DNA of 14,785 nt from CAYGWP01 sp964353455 (GTDB lineage: Bacteria; Planctomycetota; Phycisphaerae; FEN-1346). The stretch is taken from contig CAYGWP010000577.1 in the NCBI GenBank assembly GCA_964353455.1, positions 1 to 14,785 on the forward strand, given 5' to 3'. The position numbers were made by a program, and so were the translations under genes. Below, piece after piece: positions 1 to 7,132 of this stretch (positions are counted from its first letter, which is position 1; every line of letters begins with the position of its first letter). The notes below the pieces were generated by a model. It did no database searches. It was not told where the DNA came from and worked only from the letters and a program-made list of their open reading frames with translations.

Positions 1-690
1 TTCATCACCGCTCTCCGGCAGATACCGTACCGCTTGGGCAGGGTCGTCCAGGTCCACGACGAGCGCGCGGACCAAGCGGTCGCGGGCGGCCACATCTTGC
101 GGCTTCTTCTCGACCAGCCGTTTAAGGTCCTCGACCCGCAGCCGGGCCTCGATCTCGGCCCGATACTCGCTCTTGACCGCCGAGGCAACGGCCAAGGCGC
201 GGCGCAGAAGCAGGGTCGCGTCGGCGGGCGGCGTGGCTGCCGCCCGGACTGAAGCCCCCGCCAAAAGGGCGGTGACCAGGGACTGTCCTGCTTTCGTCCG
301 CTCCTCACCCCGGGCCAAGTCGTATTGCTTCTGGCGAACCTCGATGATGCGGTCGGCGCACGCCACAGCCTTGGCGGGAAGGACCTCGGCTTCCAACTCC
401 ATCGCCTCCAACGCCGTGGCCTGACCGTCTGGTGTGAGCCACGAGAGTTCGTAGGCCTTCTCGCACATCAGGGCGACGAGCGGCGGCTGGCTCTTCGCAT
501 CCTTGGCCGCAGACACCAGGCGCGCGGCCATTTCGAGGTCATCTTTAATGTCGCGGGTGGCCTTGGCGCGGGCCACATCGGCTCCGAACAACGACTGGAA
601 CGTCTCGGCTGCCGGGTCAGGTTCGGCGGCCCACACGAGCGTTCCACACACAAGCACCATCACCGGCGCAAGGCATCGACTGAGAGTCAT
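1..690 (-). CDS. Secreted helical protein of unknown function, N-terminal 230 residues (cut by window edge)
   Basis: An uninterrupted minus-strand frame runs from an ATG at 690 to the left edge, so the C-terminus is missing. The first 22 or so residues form a typical signal peptide: MTLSR, then a hydrophobic stretch, then a VWAA-EP cleavage-like site. The protein is therefore probably exported. The rest is Ala-, Leu- and Glu-rich and predicted helical, with segments such as ATRDIKDDLEMAARLV, CEKAYELS, LLLRRALAVASAVKSEYRAEI and LVRALVVDLDDPAQAVRYL that look like degenerate TPR-type helical pairs. A GGAGG lies 9 bases before the ATG. I do not recognise a named family; the pattern recalls planctomycete secreted proteins whose helical N-terminus precedes a further domain, but that is an impression. 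It lies about 900 bases beyond tadC in the same orientation and is probably not in that operon. The reading frame is well supported; the function is unknown. Confidence 0.8.
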   Translation of the reverse strand, partial: MTLSRCLAPVMVLVCGTLVWAAEPDPAAETFQSLFGADVARAKATRDIKDDLEMAARLVSAAKDAKSQPPLVALMCEKAYELSWLTPDGQATALEAMELEAEVLPAKAVACADRIIEVRQKQYDLARGEERTKAGQSLVTALLAGASVRAAATPPADATLLLRRALAVASAVKSEYRAEIEARLRVEDLKRLVEKKPQDVAARDRLVRALVVDLDDPAQAVRYLPESGDE

Positions 691-969
691 CTGCCATGCC
701 CTCCGAGGAGGCTTGTCAGGTCCACAGGGTGGAGCCTGGTAGGGCCCGGCCTCACCCCACCCCAAGCCACGCCCTGCCACTATGCTAAACACCCGCGCTC
801 GGTGCGGGTTTCGTGTGTTCGCATCCGGCCCCCCACTGCACGACACCCCGTCGCCCCGGCTCCGCCTCACAAGACTCCTGACCCAACAAGCCCATGATGA
901 CCACTTGCCCGCAACCGTCACCAACAGTGTCCATGGTCTTGCCTTGTATGGGCGGTTCGACGACCTAAT
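691..969. other. Non-coding stretch upstream of the left-edge gene
   Basis: No convincing gene is seen here on either strand; frames that cross it have no recognisable domain. It contains the Shine-Dalgarno-like GGAGG of the left-edge gene (about 700-704) and one strong hairpin at 791-809, listed separately. I cannot point to a clear -35/-10 pair. A TAGCAT-like hexamer on the minus strand near 782-787 is the only weak -10 candidate, and no matching -35 is evident. Confidence 0.5.
791..809. terminator. Hairpin, possible Rho-independent terminator
   Basis: ACCCGC and GCGGGT form a stem that extends inward by one G-U and one C-G pair around a TCG loop, giving eight pairs. On the plus strand it is followed by TTTCGTGTGTT, on the minus strand by GTGTTTAG. 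Neither tail is a clean U-tract, so this is only a candidate. It could stop plus-strand transcripts or insulate the left-edge gene from read-through coming from tadC. Confidence 0.3.
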
Positions 970-974
970 CTGGA

Positions 975-1422
975 TTGAGGTTACCGAGAGTCGCGGCGGA
1001 CGTTGTGGTGTTCTGGCGTCTTGGTCGGCGGACCAGGCCCGTATCCCTGGGGCGAGGAGTTCCCGCGCGAGGGCGACTGGGGCGTCTATCCCTATTCGCT
1101 CATCAACCGATTCGGTGTCCTGGTCTGGTCGTACGAATACGAGTTGTGCCTCGACTGGTTCGACCCCCACTTCTACGCTCGATCGCCCTGCCGGAACCCC
1201 CTCTGCCGAGAACCTCCAGGTGGCGCCGCCAACCTCCGGCGCGTCATGCGCGGCGGGCAGTTGGCCATGCGTTGGGCCGCAAGCCACCGGCCACTGCTCT
1301 GCGGGGAGCGGAGCAAAATCAAAGAAGAGTCCGGTGGCGGGAATGTGGCGTTCCGGCTGGTGCTTTCGCCCCTCCACCTCGGCCGGCAGGTTGACCGGCC
1401 GGAGAAGGGACCAGCCGAGTGA
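975..1422 (+). pseudogene. Decayed formylglycine-generating enzyme (FGE/SUMF1-like) C-terminal fragment
   Basis: One plus-strand frame (1003-1422) reads like the C-terminal half of an FGE-sulfatase domain: GPYPWGEEFP, then YPYSLINRFG, CLDWFDPHFYARSP, RRVMRGG, and finally EESGGGNVAFRLVLSP. In intact family members these blocks are PYPWGxEFP, NRFGLYDMxGNVWEWCxDW, RRVLRGGSW and GNVGFRLVLSP. Here the GNVWEW block has become VWSYEYEL and RGGSW has become RGGQL. A possible upstream RLP block lies in another frame (977-986), implying a frameshift between about 985 and 1035. No full N-terminal domain or credible start is present. FGE-like proteins either activate sulfatases by making formylglycine or have been recruited to other oxidative reactions; this remnant is unlikely to do either. 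Its neighbour tadC is transcribed towards it. The assignment rests on motif order recalled from the family. Confidence 0.55.
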
Positions 1423-1527
1423 CCAGAGGAATCCCGGATTTCCGGGGGCGCTGATCACCGGACGCGCCACGGGCGGCCTTTCGCTTCGCATTCGTCATTC
1501 GCCCTTCCCCATGGAGGCCCACCGGCA

Positions 1528-1561
1528 ACAAGGGTGGATTCCCCTTGTGCTCCCGAAGGGG
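1528..1561. terminator. Two overlapping hairpins just beyond the end of tadC
   Basis: ACAAGGG (1528-1534) can pair with CCCTTGT (1542-1548), and CCCCTT (1541-1546) can alternatively pair with AAGGGG (1556-1561). The two stems share bases and so exclude each other. They lie 26 bases past the tadC stop and between convergent tadC and the plus-strand FGE remnant, a natural place for transcription to end. Neither stem has a U-rich tail, so any termination would need to be weak, Rho-assisted or a matter of RNA processing. Confidence 0.3.
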
Positions 1562-1586
1562 TCGGCGCAGTCAACTTGGCGTGACG

Positions 1587-2495
1587 TTACCGGAACTGGT
1601 ACTCGCCGCGGATGAACTTGACGATGATCGGGGCGAAGATGATAAGGACCACACTGATGAGGATGAGCATGGAGGGGACGAGCATTTTGACGGCGGCCTC
1701 GCCGGCCTTTCGTTCGGCCCGCATGCTGCGGCGCATGCGGAGGAGGTTGGCCTGAAGTTTGAGGACGGCGGCCAGCGGGGTGCCGAGGGCTTCGGCCTGA
1801 AGGACGGCCGAGATGATGCTGTCGAGGCCGTCAACGTTGATGCGTTGGCCGAGGTGGGTCATGGCGTCCTGTCGGCTGCGGCCGAAGTCGATCTCGCGGA
1901 CGACCATGCTGAATTCCTCGTTGAGGGGGTCCTCGGGCTCATCGCGGATGACGGCGTTGGCGGCCTCGTAAAAGGTGGCGCCGGCATCCATCGCCATGGC
2001 TATGAGGTCGAGCGTGTACGGCAGGCGTTTGGCGATGAGGCGGAGGCGCTTCAGGGCGCGCTCCCTGAGCCAGATGTAGGCGCCGAGGAACCCGCCGCCG
2101 AAACCCACGACCAGGAACGCCACGATGCCCATCAGCGACAGTTCGCCGACCGTCAGCCGCGCGCCCAGCAGGAACACCACCGAACCGACCACGCCCCACA
2201 CGAGGCAGATCACCAGGTATTCCTCGGCGCTGTACTGGCGGGGATTGCCCAGGGCCAGGAGGAGTTTGAGGATGTGGCGCTTAAAGCCCGGCAGATTCAG
2301 CGTGCGCACGAAGTGATAACAGGGAATCAGGACCGGCCTGAGCCACGGCACTTCGAAGACGGTGTCGCGGTTGACGTTATCGACCTCGATGCGAAACGCC
2401 GATTCATCGACCGTCTCAATCGGCGCCCGGAAGAGGGTGACGATCACCAGGAACACGGCGGCGAACACGAGCACATTTATGGCGACCAGAAGCAC
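1587..2495 (-). CDS. tadC: Tad/Flp pilus inner-membrane platform protein TadC
   Basis: A 302-residue GspF/T2SSF-family membrane protein, the partner of TadB in the inner-membrane platform on which the TadA ATPase acts. Hydrophobic helices lie at about residues 1-22, 97-118, 121-143 and 275-297. The cytoplasmic T2SSF block between them contains KRLPYTLDLIAMAMDAGATF, then FSMVVREIDFGRSRQDAM and IISAVLQAEALGTPLAAVLK, the typical order in TadC. The start is a GTG at 2495 preceded by GGAAAAGAGAGC; no ATG alternative keeps the first helix. It is the last gene of the cluster, 30 bases after tadB, and length and order match standard tad loci (tadA-tadB-tadC). Hairpins follow at 1528-1561. Confidence 0.92.
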   Translation of the reverse strand: MLLVAINVLVFAAVFLVIVTLFRAPIETVDESAFRIEVDNVNRDTVFEVPWLRPVLIPCYHFVRTLNLPGFKRHILKLLLALGNPRQYSAEEYLVICLVWGVVGSVVFLLGARLTVGELSLMGIVAFLVVGFGGGFLGAYIWLRERALKRLRLIAKRLPYTLDLIAMAMDAGATFYEAANAVIRDEPEDPLNEEFSMVVREIDFGRSRQDAMTHLGQRINVDGLDSIISAVLQAEALGTPLAAVLKLQANLLRMRRSMRAERKAGEAAVKMLVPSMLILISVVLIIFAPIIVKFIRGEYQFR

Positions 2496-2525
2496 GCTCT
2501 CTTTTCCGTCCTTTCGTCCGAAAGG

Positions 2526-3434
2526 CTAGATTTCAAAAGTCGTAATCTTGCGGATCCAGAAGAACCCGGCGATATTGAGGCCCGCCGCAATCGCCAGAAG
2601 AATGAGGCCCCACTGGTCGTTCAAGAGCGACCGGACCCAAGTCGGCTCAATGAAGTAATAAATGACGGCGACAACGACGGGCATGACGCCCATCATGCGG
2701 GCCGACATGCGGTTCTCGGCCGTGAGGGCCTTTACCTTCTCTTCGAGTCGCAGGATTTCGCGGAGCGACTCGCCGAGGCGGTCGAGGGTGTCGGGCAGAT
2801 TGCCGCCGCGCTGCCTGGCGGTCTCCATCGCCGCAAAGAGCAGCCGATAGTGGTGCAACTTGATGCGGGCCGATGCGCGTCGCATGGCCTCATCGACGCT
2901 GGTGCCGTGGTCGAACTCTCGGAGCATGAGTCCGAACTCCTGGCTGATGGGCGGCTGGGCGTTGGTCTCGATGAGTTTCATGGACTGAACGAGGTTCAGG
3001 CCCGCCCGCATGCCGTTGGCGAGGGTCACCAGGCCGTCGATCAACTGGTCGTTGAGTTTATCTCGGCGGCGGCGCTGCATGATGAAGATGACAAGTCGCG
3101 GGACCCAGTAGCCGAGGATCATGCCGCCGGCGAAAGAGAGGAACACGCCCGTTCCGCCGGCGTCGGCGTGGAGTGCGAAGAGCGCGAGGATGAAACCCGC
3201 CACCACCGCCCCGCCGAACATGATGTAGGTCAGTTGCCGGGGCTTGACGTCGAACATGAACAGTTCGGCAAGTGCGCCGCTGAAGTCCTCCTCCTGCCTG
3301 CGGATCATGACGCCGAACGGCAGTCGCAGGGAGATGACGCCCGCGAACGCCGCCACCGCCGCGAGAACGGTGGCCGCGATCCGATACATCGTCATCCAGA
3401 AAACAAGGTCGCCGGCGGCAGCAGGTTCGCTCAT
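2526..3434 (-). CDS. tadB: Tad/Flp pilus inner-membrane platform protein TadB
   Basis: A 302-residue T2SSF-family membrane protein. Helices lie at about residues 16-38, 70-90, 95-116, 238-258 and 272-294. The cytoplasmic domain between the third and fourth includes LIDGLVTLANGMRAGLNLVQ, FGLMLREFDHGTSVDEAMRR and AMETARQRGGNLPDTLDRL, the T2SSF signature of TadB. It should form the assembly platform together with TadC. The ATG at 3434 comes only three bases after the TGA of the ATPase gene, so the two are very probably translationally coupled; no good independent Shine-Dalgarno is visible. Length is normal for the family. Confidence 0.93.
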   Translation of the reverse strand: MSEPAAAGDLVFWMTMYRIAATVLAAVAAFAGVISLRLPFGVMIRRQEEDFSGALAELFMFDVKPRQLTYIMFGGAVVAGFILALFALHADAGGTGVFLSFAGGMILGYWVPRLVIFIMQRRRRDKLNDQLIDGLVTLANGMRAGLNLVQSMKLIETNAQPPISQEFGLMLREFDHGTSVDEAMRRASARIKLHHYRLLFAAMETARQRGGNLPDTLDRLGESLREILRLEEKVKALTAENRMSARMMGVMPVVVAVIYYFIEPTWVRSLLNDQWGLILLAIAAGLNIAGFFWIRKITTFEI

Positions 3435-3437
3435 AGA

Positions 3438-5327
3438 TCACATGAATGCATCAACCGTCAGGAGGCCCTTGTAGAGGAGGTCCTTGGCAAAGACCGGGAT
3501 GTAGCCGGTATGGATCAGGTCGCCGCGCGCGCGGCCCTTTTCGCCGAGGGCGGGACGGATGAAGATATCCTCGACGACGATGACGCCCTCGTCGCGGTCG
3601 AGGCCGGCGACCTCGCTTACGGCGGTGACCTCGCGCTTCCCGTCGGCGAAGCGCGTCAGGTGGCACACCACGTCAAGGGCCGTGACGATCTGCTCGCGGA
3701 TTGCGCGGACGGGCATATCGACGGCCTCGAGCACCAGGCCCTCCAGGCGCTTCATGGAGTCCTCGGGGCTGTTGGCGTGAATGGTCGTCAGCGACCCGTC
3801 GTGGCCGGTGTTCATGGCCTGGAGCATGTCGAGCGCCTCTGCGCCGCGGACTTCGCCGACGATGATCCTGTCCGGCCGCATGCGCAGCGAGTTCTGCACC
3901 AGGTCGCGGATGGTGTAGCGGCCTTTGCCCTCGACGTTCGCCTGGCGGGTCTCCATGCGGACGACGTGCTCCTGGAACATCTGGAGTTCGGCCGAGTCTT
4001 CAATCGTGATGATGCGTTCGTGCGGCGGGATGTAGGCCGAAAGGACGTTCAGGAGCGTCGTCTTGCCCGAAGCCGTGCCGCCCGACACGAGGACGTTCTT
4101 CCGGCCCAGGACGCAGGCCCGCAGGAAGTTGGCGGCAAACGGCGTAATGGTGCCGAAGCCGATGAGGTCGTCGATCGTAAACGGGACTTCCGAGAACTTG
4201 CGGATCGTCAGGACCGGCCCCACGAGGCTCAGCGGCTCGATTGTTGCGTTGACGCGGCTGCCGTCGGGAAGGCGGGCATCGACGATGGGGGTTGACCGGT
4301 CGATGCGCCGGCCGATCGGCGTCACGATCCGCTCGATGACCGTGTGGACGACCTCGTCGGAGAAGAACGAGCGGCCGGTGTTCCGGATGACGCCCGCCTC
4401 CTCGATGTAGATCTTGTTCGGCCCGACGACCATCACTTCGGTCACGTTCGGCATGTCCAGCAGGTCCTGGATCGGCCCGAGGCCGATGACGATGTCCAGG
4501 ATGTCCTTCATCAGGTACCGCCGGACGGTGTAAACCCAGAGCGACTCGGTGACCATGGGCGCCTCGCGGTCGAAGGACGCGCGGAAGCCCTCCTCCACCT
4601 TCTCGATGTCTTCCTTGACGTGGTCGGGTCCGAACCGGAGGCTCAGGTCGCTGATGAGCATGTCCCGCATCCTGAGGAGTCCCGACTCATACTGCGGGTC
4701 GAGGACCGAATCGCCCTGCTTGAGGACGGGTGGCCGCATCTTCGAGCCTGCCCGGCGGGAGATCTCGGTGATCACATCCCGCTTCATCTGCTGCCCGACG
4801 AGGAACCAGCCGGTCTCATCATCGACCTCGCTGACGGCGGTGTCGAGGACGGCCGAGAGGTGGGCCTTGATGTGGGCGACGTAGCGCGGGTCGTCCTGGG
4901 CCTCGACGTCAACGGTCCTGAGGTTGAGCCGCCGGAGGAGTTCGGCGTGGATTTTCTTCTCGACCTCCATCGCCTTGGCGAGCGGGGTGCGTTCGCGGCG
5001 GATCTTGATGGCCTCGCCGCTCGGCTTGACGGCCTCTTCGCTCGACAGGTACAGCGCCCACTCGCCGATGTGGATTTCCTGGCCGACGTTGACCTTGACC
5101 TGCTCGCCGACGCCGACGAGGTCGCCGTCAACGAGCGTGCCGTTCAGGCCGACGTTCTCGATGAAGAATTCGCCGTCCTTGCGGATGAGGCGAGCGTGCT
5201 CGCGCGAGACGAACGGGCTGGGCAGTTCCAGGTCGTTGGCCGGGTCGCGGCCGATGCGCAGGATGTCCGCCTTCAGTTCGATTTCCTGCCGCACGTCGCT
5301 AAGTTGGCTGTACGCAATGATTCGCAT
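3438..5327 (-). CDS. tadA: FHA-domain fusion of the Tad assembly ATPase TadA/CpaF
   Basis: A 629-residue protein with two modules. Residues about 5-95 form an FHA phosphothreonine-binding domain with its conserved residues: GR at 26-27, SREH at 41-44 and NG at 62-63. Residues about 115-625 are a GspE/VirB11-type secretion ATPase of the CpaF/TadA family: an N-terminal helical domain, GGTASGKTT (Walker A, 416-424), ITIEDSAEL (Asp box, 440-448), RIIVGEVRGAEALDML (Walker B, 487-502) and TGHDGSLTTIHANS (His box, 507-520). It should hydrolyse ATP as a cytoplasmic hexamer to drive pilin assembly through TadB/TadC. Most TadA/CpaF proteins are about 400-500 residues without FHA; the extra length here is the FHA domain and linker. 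FHA domains recognise phosphothreonine peptides, so the kinase in the same operon is an obvious candidate partner; that link is inferred. The gene starts 14 bases after the cpaB stop. Confidence 0.95.
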   Translation of the reverse strand: MRIIAYSQLSDVRQEIELKADILRIGRDPANDLELPSPFVSREHARLIRKDGEFFIENVGLNGTLVDGDLVGVGEQVKVNVGQEIHIGEWALYLSSEEAVKPSGEAIKIRRERTPLAKAMEVEKKIHAELLRRLNLRTVDVEAQDDPRYVAHIKAHLSAVLDTAVSEVDDETGWFLVGQQMKRDVITEISRRAGSKMRPPVLKQGDSVLDPQYESGLLRMRDMLISDLSLRFGPDHVKEDIEKVEEGFRASFDREAPMVTESLWVYTVRRYLMKDILDIVIGLGPIQDLLDMPNVTEVMVVGPNKIYIEEAGVIRNTGRSFFSDEVVHTVIERIVTPIGRRIDRSTPIVDARLPDGSRVNATIEPLSLVGPVLTIRKFSEVPFTIDDLIGFGTITPFAANFLRACVLGRKNVLVSGGTASGKTTLLNVLSAYIPPHERIITIEDSAELQMFQEHVVRMETRQANVEGKGRYTIRDLVQNSLRMRPDRIIVGEVRGAEALDMLQAMNTGHDGSLTTIHANSPEDSMKRLEGLVLEAVDMPVRAIREQIVTALDVVCHLTRFADGKREVTAVSEVAGLDRDEGVIVVEDIFIRPALGEKGRARGDLIHTGYIPVFAKDLLYKGLLTVDAFM

Positions 5328-5341
5328 CTCTCAAGCATTCC

Positions 5342-6136
5342 TTACGGCGGCGGGGGAGGCATCGCCGGGGCGGCGCCCCCGCGGGGTTTCTCAATCAGGT
5401 CCAGGATCTTCTTGGAGATATCCGGTTCGCCGGCGCCGGTGCCCTCGGGCGTGCCGGCCATGGCCAGCGTGAAACGCTTGGAGCGCAGCAGCGTCTTGAT
5501 CTGCATCATCTGGCGGACCTGGCTCTCGCGGAGGATGATCTGCACGTTGTCGTACGACCGCCCCTTCGACCCGACCGGCTCCGTCGAGCCGCCGAGGGAC
5601 CGGACCTGGACGTTCTTCATGACGATCTCTTGCTGGATATCGGGCTTCTTGACGTCAGGGCTGAGATCGAAGTCGCCGTAGATGGTCACGTACCCGCCGG
5701 GCTGCAACTGCTGCCCCAGCGACGCCGACGAGTCAATCGGGATCGTGATCATCTGTTGGCCCGGCTTCAGGACGTACGGCTTCGCGGCCTCGTTCTCGAT
5801 GAGGTCCGCGTAGAAGAGAATCTGGTTCTTGCGGAGGTCCCGCAGGGCCTTCTTGCCGATGACCAGCGTGTCCTTGTCGGATGCCGCAATGGCGCCCTCG
5901 AACGCATCCAGGAGCACCCCCGGAATCTTGACGGGCTTCAGGTGCGTGGCCGGGACCGGAGTGCCCAGCGGCACATTGTCGGTCAACTGGAGAACGCTCT
6001 TGGCGCCCAGTTCGTACGCGCTCTTGGCATAACCGATGTATATATTGACCAGGATTGCGGCGATGACGGCGCAGACAAGCGCCACCACCAGGACGCCCCC
6101 GCTCGGCACCCACGATGTATCCTTCGACTTGGCCAT
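5342..6136 (-). CDS. cpaB: Flp pilus assembly protein CpaB/RcpC
   Basis: A 264-residue protein with one N-terminal membrane helix (about residues 13-35) and an exported body. Residues about 50-110 form a SAF-like domain (DNVPLGTPVPATHL, then LRKNQILFYADL), followed by the RcpC/CpaB segment PYVLKPGQQMITIPIDSSAS and GGYVTIYGDFDLS. CpaB proteins work in the periplasm next to the Tad secretin. The tail is Pro-rich (PAMPPPPP). The ATG at 6136 is chosen because GAAGGAG lies five bases upstream. A longer frame from 6199 would only add residues translated from a palindromic repeat. No secretin gene (rcpA/cpaC) follows cpaB here, although that is its usual neighbour. Confidence 0.9.
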   Translation of the reverse strand: MAKSKDTSWVPSGGVLVVALVCAVIAAILVNIYIGYAKSAYELGAKSVLQLTDNVPLGTPVPATHLKPVKIPGVLLDAFEGAIAASDKDTLVIGKKALRDLRKNQILFYADLIENEAAKPYVLKPGQQMITIPIDSSASLGQQLQPGGYVTIYGDFDLSPDVKKPDIQQEIVMKNVQVRSLGGSTEPVGSKGRSYDNVQIILRESQVRQMMQIKTLLRSKRFTLAMAGTPEGTGAGEPDISKKILDLIEKPRGGAAPAMPPPPP

Positions 6137-6141
6137 AAAGG

Positions 6142-6148
6142 CTCCTTC
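6142..6148 (-). promoter_or_regulatory. Ribosome binding site of cpaB
   Basis: GAAGGAG on the minus strand, five bases before the ATG at 6136. It settles the cpaB start against the in-frame ATG at 6199, which lies inside the palindromic repeat. Confidence 0.75.
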
Positions 6149-6153
6149 ACCTG

Positions 6154-6245
6154 GGCTGCTATGTGGCACAGCCGCCCTCGGCTGTGCATCTTCTCGCAAC
6201 TTGCACGCCCGAGGGCGGGCGTGCCACAGTTCTGAGACAGTTTCT
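6154..6245. repeat. Double-hairpin palindromic repeat, family A, copy 1 (intergenic)
   Basis: About 92 bases fill the gap between the 239-residue gene and cpaB. On the minus strand there are two 22-base hairpins with nine-pair stems and four-base loops: GCACGCCCG-CCCT-CGGGCGTGC and GCACAGCCG-AGGG-CGGCTGTGC, separated by 15 bases. The two loops (CCCT and AGGG) are complementary, and the arms 6162-6187 and 6203-6228 are also near-perfect inverted copies of each other, so the element can fold as two small hairpins or one long one. A near-identical copy lies at 7847-7939. The conserved AGAAACT at its edge overlaps the TAG stop of the upstream gene (6244-6246). Confidence 0.9.
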
Positions 6246-6963
6246 AGCGCGGCGACTCATAGATCGCCAGAAGGGTTTCATCGCCTACCTGCCGCGGGCG
6301 GGCATAGACCACGCGGTCCCGCCGGTCGCGCGAGAACCGCATGAGCCAGCCCCGGTCGGTCTGCGCCTGCGGGTCGAGCGGCCCGGCCGCCTTCCAGCCG
6401 GCATCGGCGTACTGCTTGTAGAGATCGGACATGGCGCGGCTGATGGTCGTCCGGACGCGCACCAGGACCATGCGGGAGCCGTCGCCGGACGGATTGGCAA
6501 AGACCACGAGCACTTCGCCTCCTTTGGGAGGCAGGTCCGGCGGGGCCTCGCCCCGCGGATAGTCGGAAGGAAGTTTGAACCGTTCGGCCAGGAACCGGCG
6601 CCGGGCCTCGCGGTCCTGGTTCAGCGGGTCCGTCTGCGGGTCCTCGTTATCTGCGGCGTGCATCAGGATGCCGGCCATGAGGCGCCGGAGGTCCCCCGCC
6701 GCCACGTTCCGGTGTTCTTCGATCTTTGCGGCCTGCTCCCCGGGCATCGCCTTGGCGAACAACTCGTCCGACGGCGACCCGGCCGAACCCTGGCCAGGGG
6801 CGCCCGGCCCCCCACCGGCCGGTCCCATCGGCGAACGCAGGAAGTGCGTCAGCGCGACCATCGCCACCACGATTGCCGCTATGGCAACGATGCGCCACAC
6901 CAGCGCCGCCGGACGGCGGCGCGGCGCCGGATGCTGCCCCTCAAGTTGCGGTTCATCGGTCAT
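6244..6963 (-). CDS. Tad-cluster membrane protein of unknown function
   Basis: A 239-residue protein. A Pro/Arg-rich cytoplasmic N-terminus is followed by one membrane helix (about residues 19-42, AALVWRIVAIAAIVVAMVAL), then a Gly/Pro-rich linker (about 44-65) and an exported domain. The C-terminal 90 or so residues alternate strands and helices (GEVLVVFANPSGDGSRMVLV, AMSDLYKQYADAGWKAAG, RVVYARPRQVGDETLLAIYE) and look like a compact alpha/beta domain. I do not recognise a family. Position between a TadE-like gene and cpaB implies a role in the pilus machinery, perhaps as a periplasmic accessory. The ATG at 6963 has no clear Shine-Dalgarno. Its stop codon abuts palindromic repeat copy 1, and a different double hairpin lies upstream. 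Confidence 0.85.
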   Translation of the reverse strand: MTDEPQLEGQHPAPRRRPAALVWRIVAIAAIVVAMVALTHFLRSPMGPAGGGPGAPGQGSAGSPSDELFAKAMPGEQAAKIEEHRNVAAGDLRRLMAGILMHAADNEDPQTDPLNQDREARRRFLAERFKLPSDYPRGEAPPDLPPKGGEVLVVFANPSGDGSRMVLVRVRTTISRAMSDLYKQYADAGWKAAGPLDPQAQTDRGWLMRFSRDRRDRVVYARPRQVGDETLLAIYESPR

Positions 6964-7009
6964 GGTCGATATCTGTGCGGTCCAGAGCGTTTCACGATTG
7001 CCTGTATCG

Positions 7010-7100
7010 CCGTGTGCCCCGCCCTACGGACTGGCGGGCGAAGACGCCATGTGGCTCGTCCCACGGCCCGCCAAGACTAAGGGCGGGCGTGGCACACATG
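7010..7100. repeat. Double-hairpin palindromic element, family B
   Basis: It lies in the 164-base gap between the second TadE-like gene and the 239-residue gene. CCACGGCCCGCC (7061-7072) pairs with GGCGGGCGTGG (7082-7092): 11 pairs, one bulged base, a nine-base loop. A second, weaker GC-rich stem lies at about 7015-7040 (GCCCCGCCCT against GGCGGGC). The outer ends, CGTGTGCCCC (7011-7020) and GGGCGGGCGTGGCACAC (7081-7097), are loosely inverted. The right end resembles the GGGCGGGCGTGCCACA arm of family A, so this may be a diverged or recombined relative. Confidence 0.65.
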
Positions 7101-7104
7101 TTCT

Positions 7105-7132
7105 GCTACGCGCAAGCGTGAACTGCGCTAGC
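7105..7132. repeat. Stem-loop overlapping the stop codon of the second TadE-like gene
   Basis: GCTA-c-GCGCA (7105-7114) pairs with TGCGC-TAGC (7124-7132) around a nine-base loop: nine pairs with one bulge. It includes the TAG stop at 7128-7130. There is no U-tract, so it is more likely an RNA-stability or processing element than a terminator, if it has a role at all. Confidence 0.4.

Noticed and set aside
782..1615. A 277-codon open frame on the plus strand
   Set aside because: Ser/Thr/Arg/Pro-rich translation without domain; it overlaps, in a different frame, the motif-bearing FGE-like frame and runs past the tadC stop.
1545..4295. A 916-codon open frame on the plus strand
   Set aside because: It lies antisense to tadC, tadB and the ATPase gene, whose proteins are clearly recognisable. 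Its product is Asp/Glu/His/Arg-rich without domains, as expected of the complement of GC-rich coding sequence.
4344..5681. A 445-codon open frame on the plus strand
   Set aside because: Antisense to the FHA-ATPase and cpaB, low-complexity acidic translation, no domain and no start signal.
6137..6199. N-terminal extension of cpaB from an ATG at 6199
   Set aside because: The added residues come from the palindromic repeat, and the ATG at 6136 has a strong Shine-Dalgarno five bases upstream and gives a normal CpaB start.
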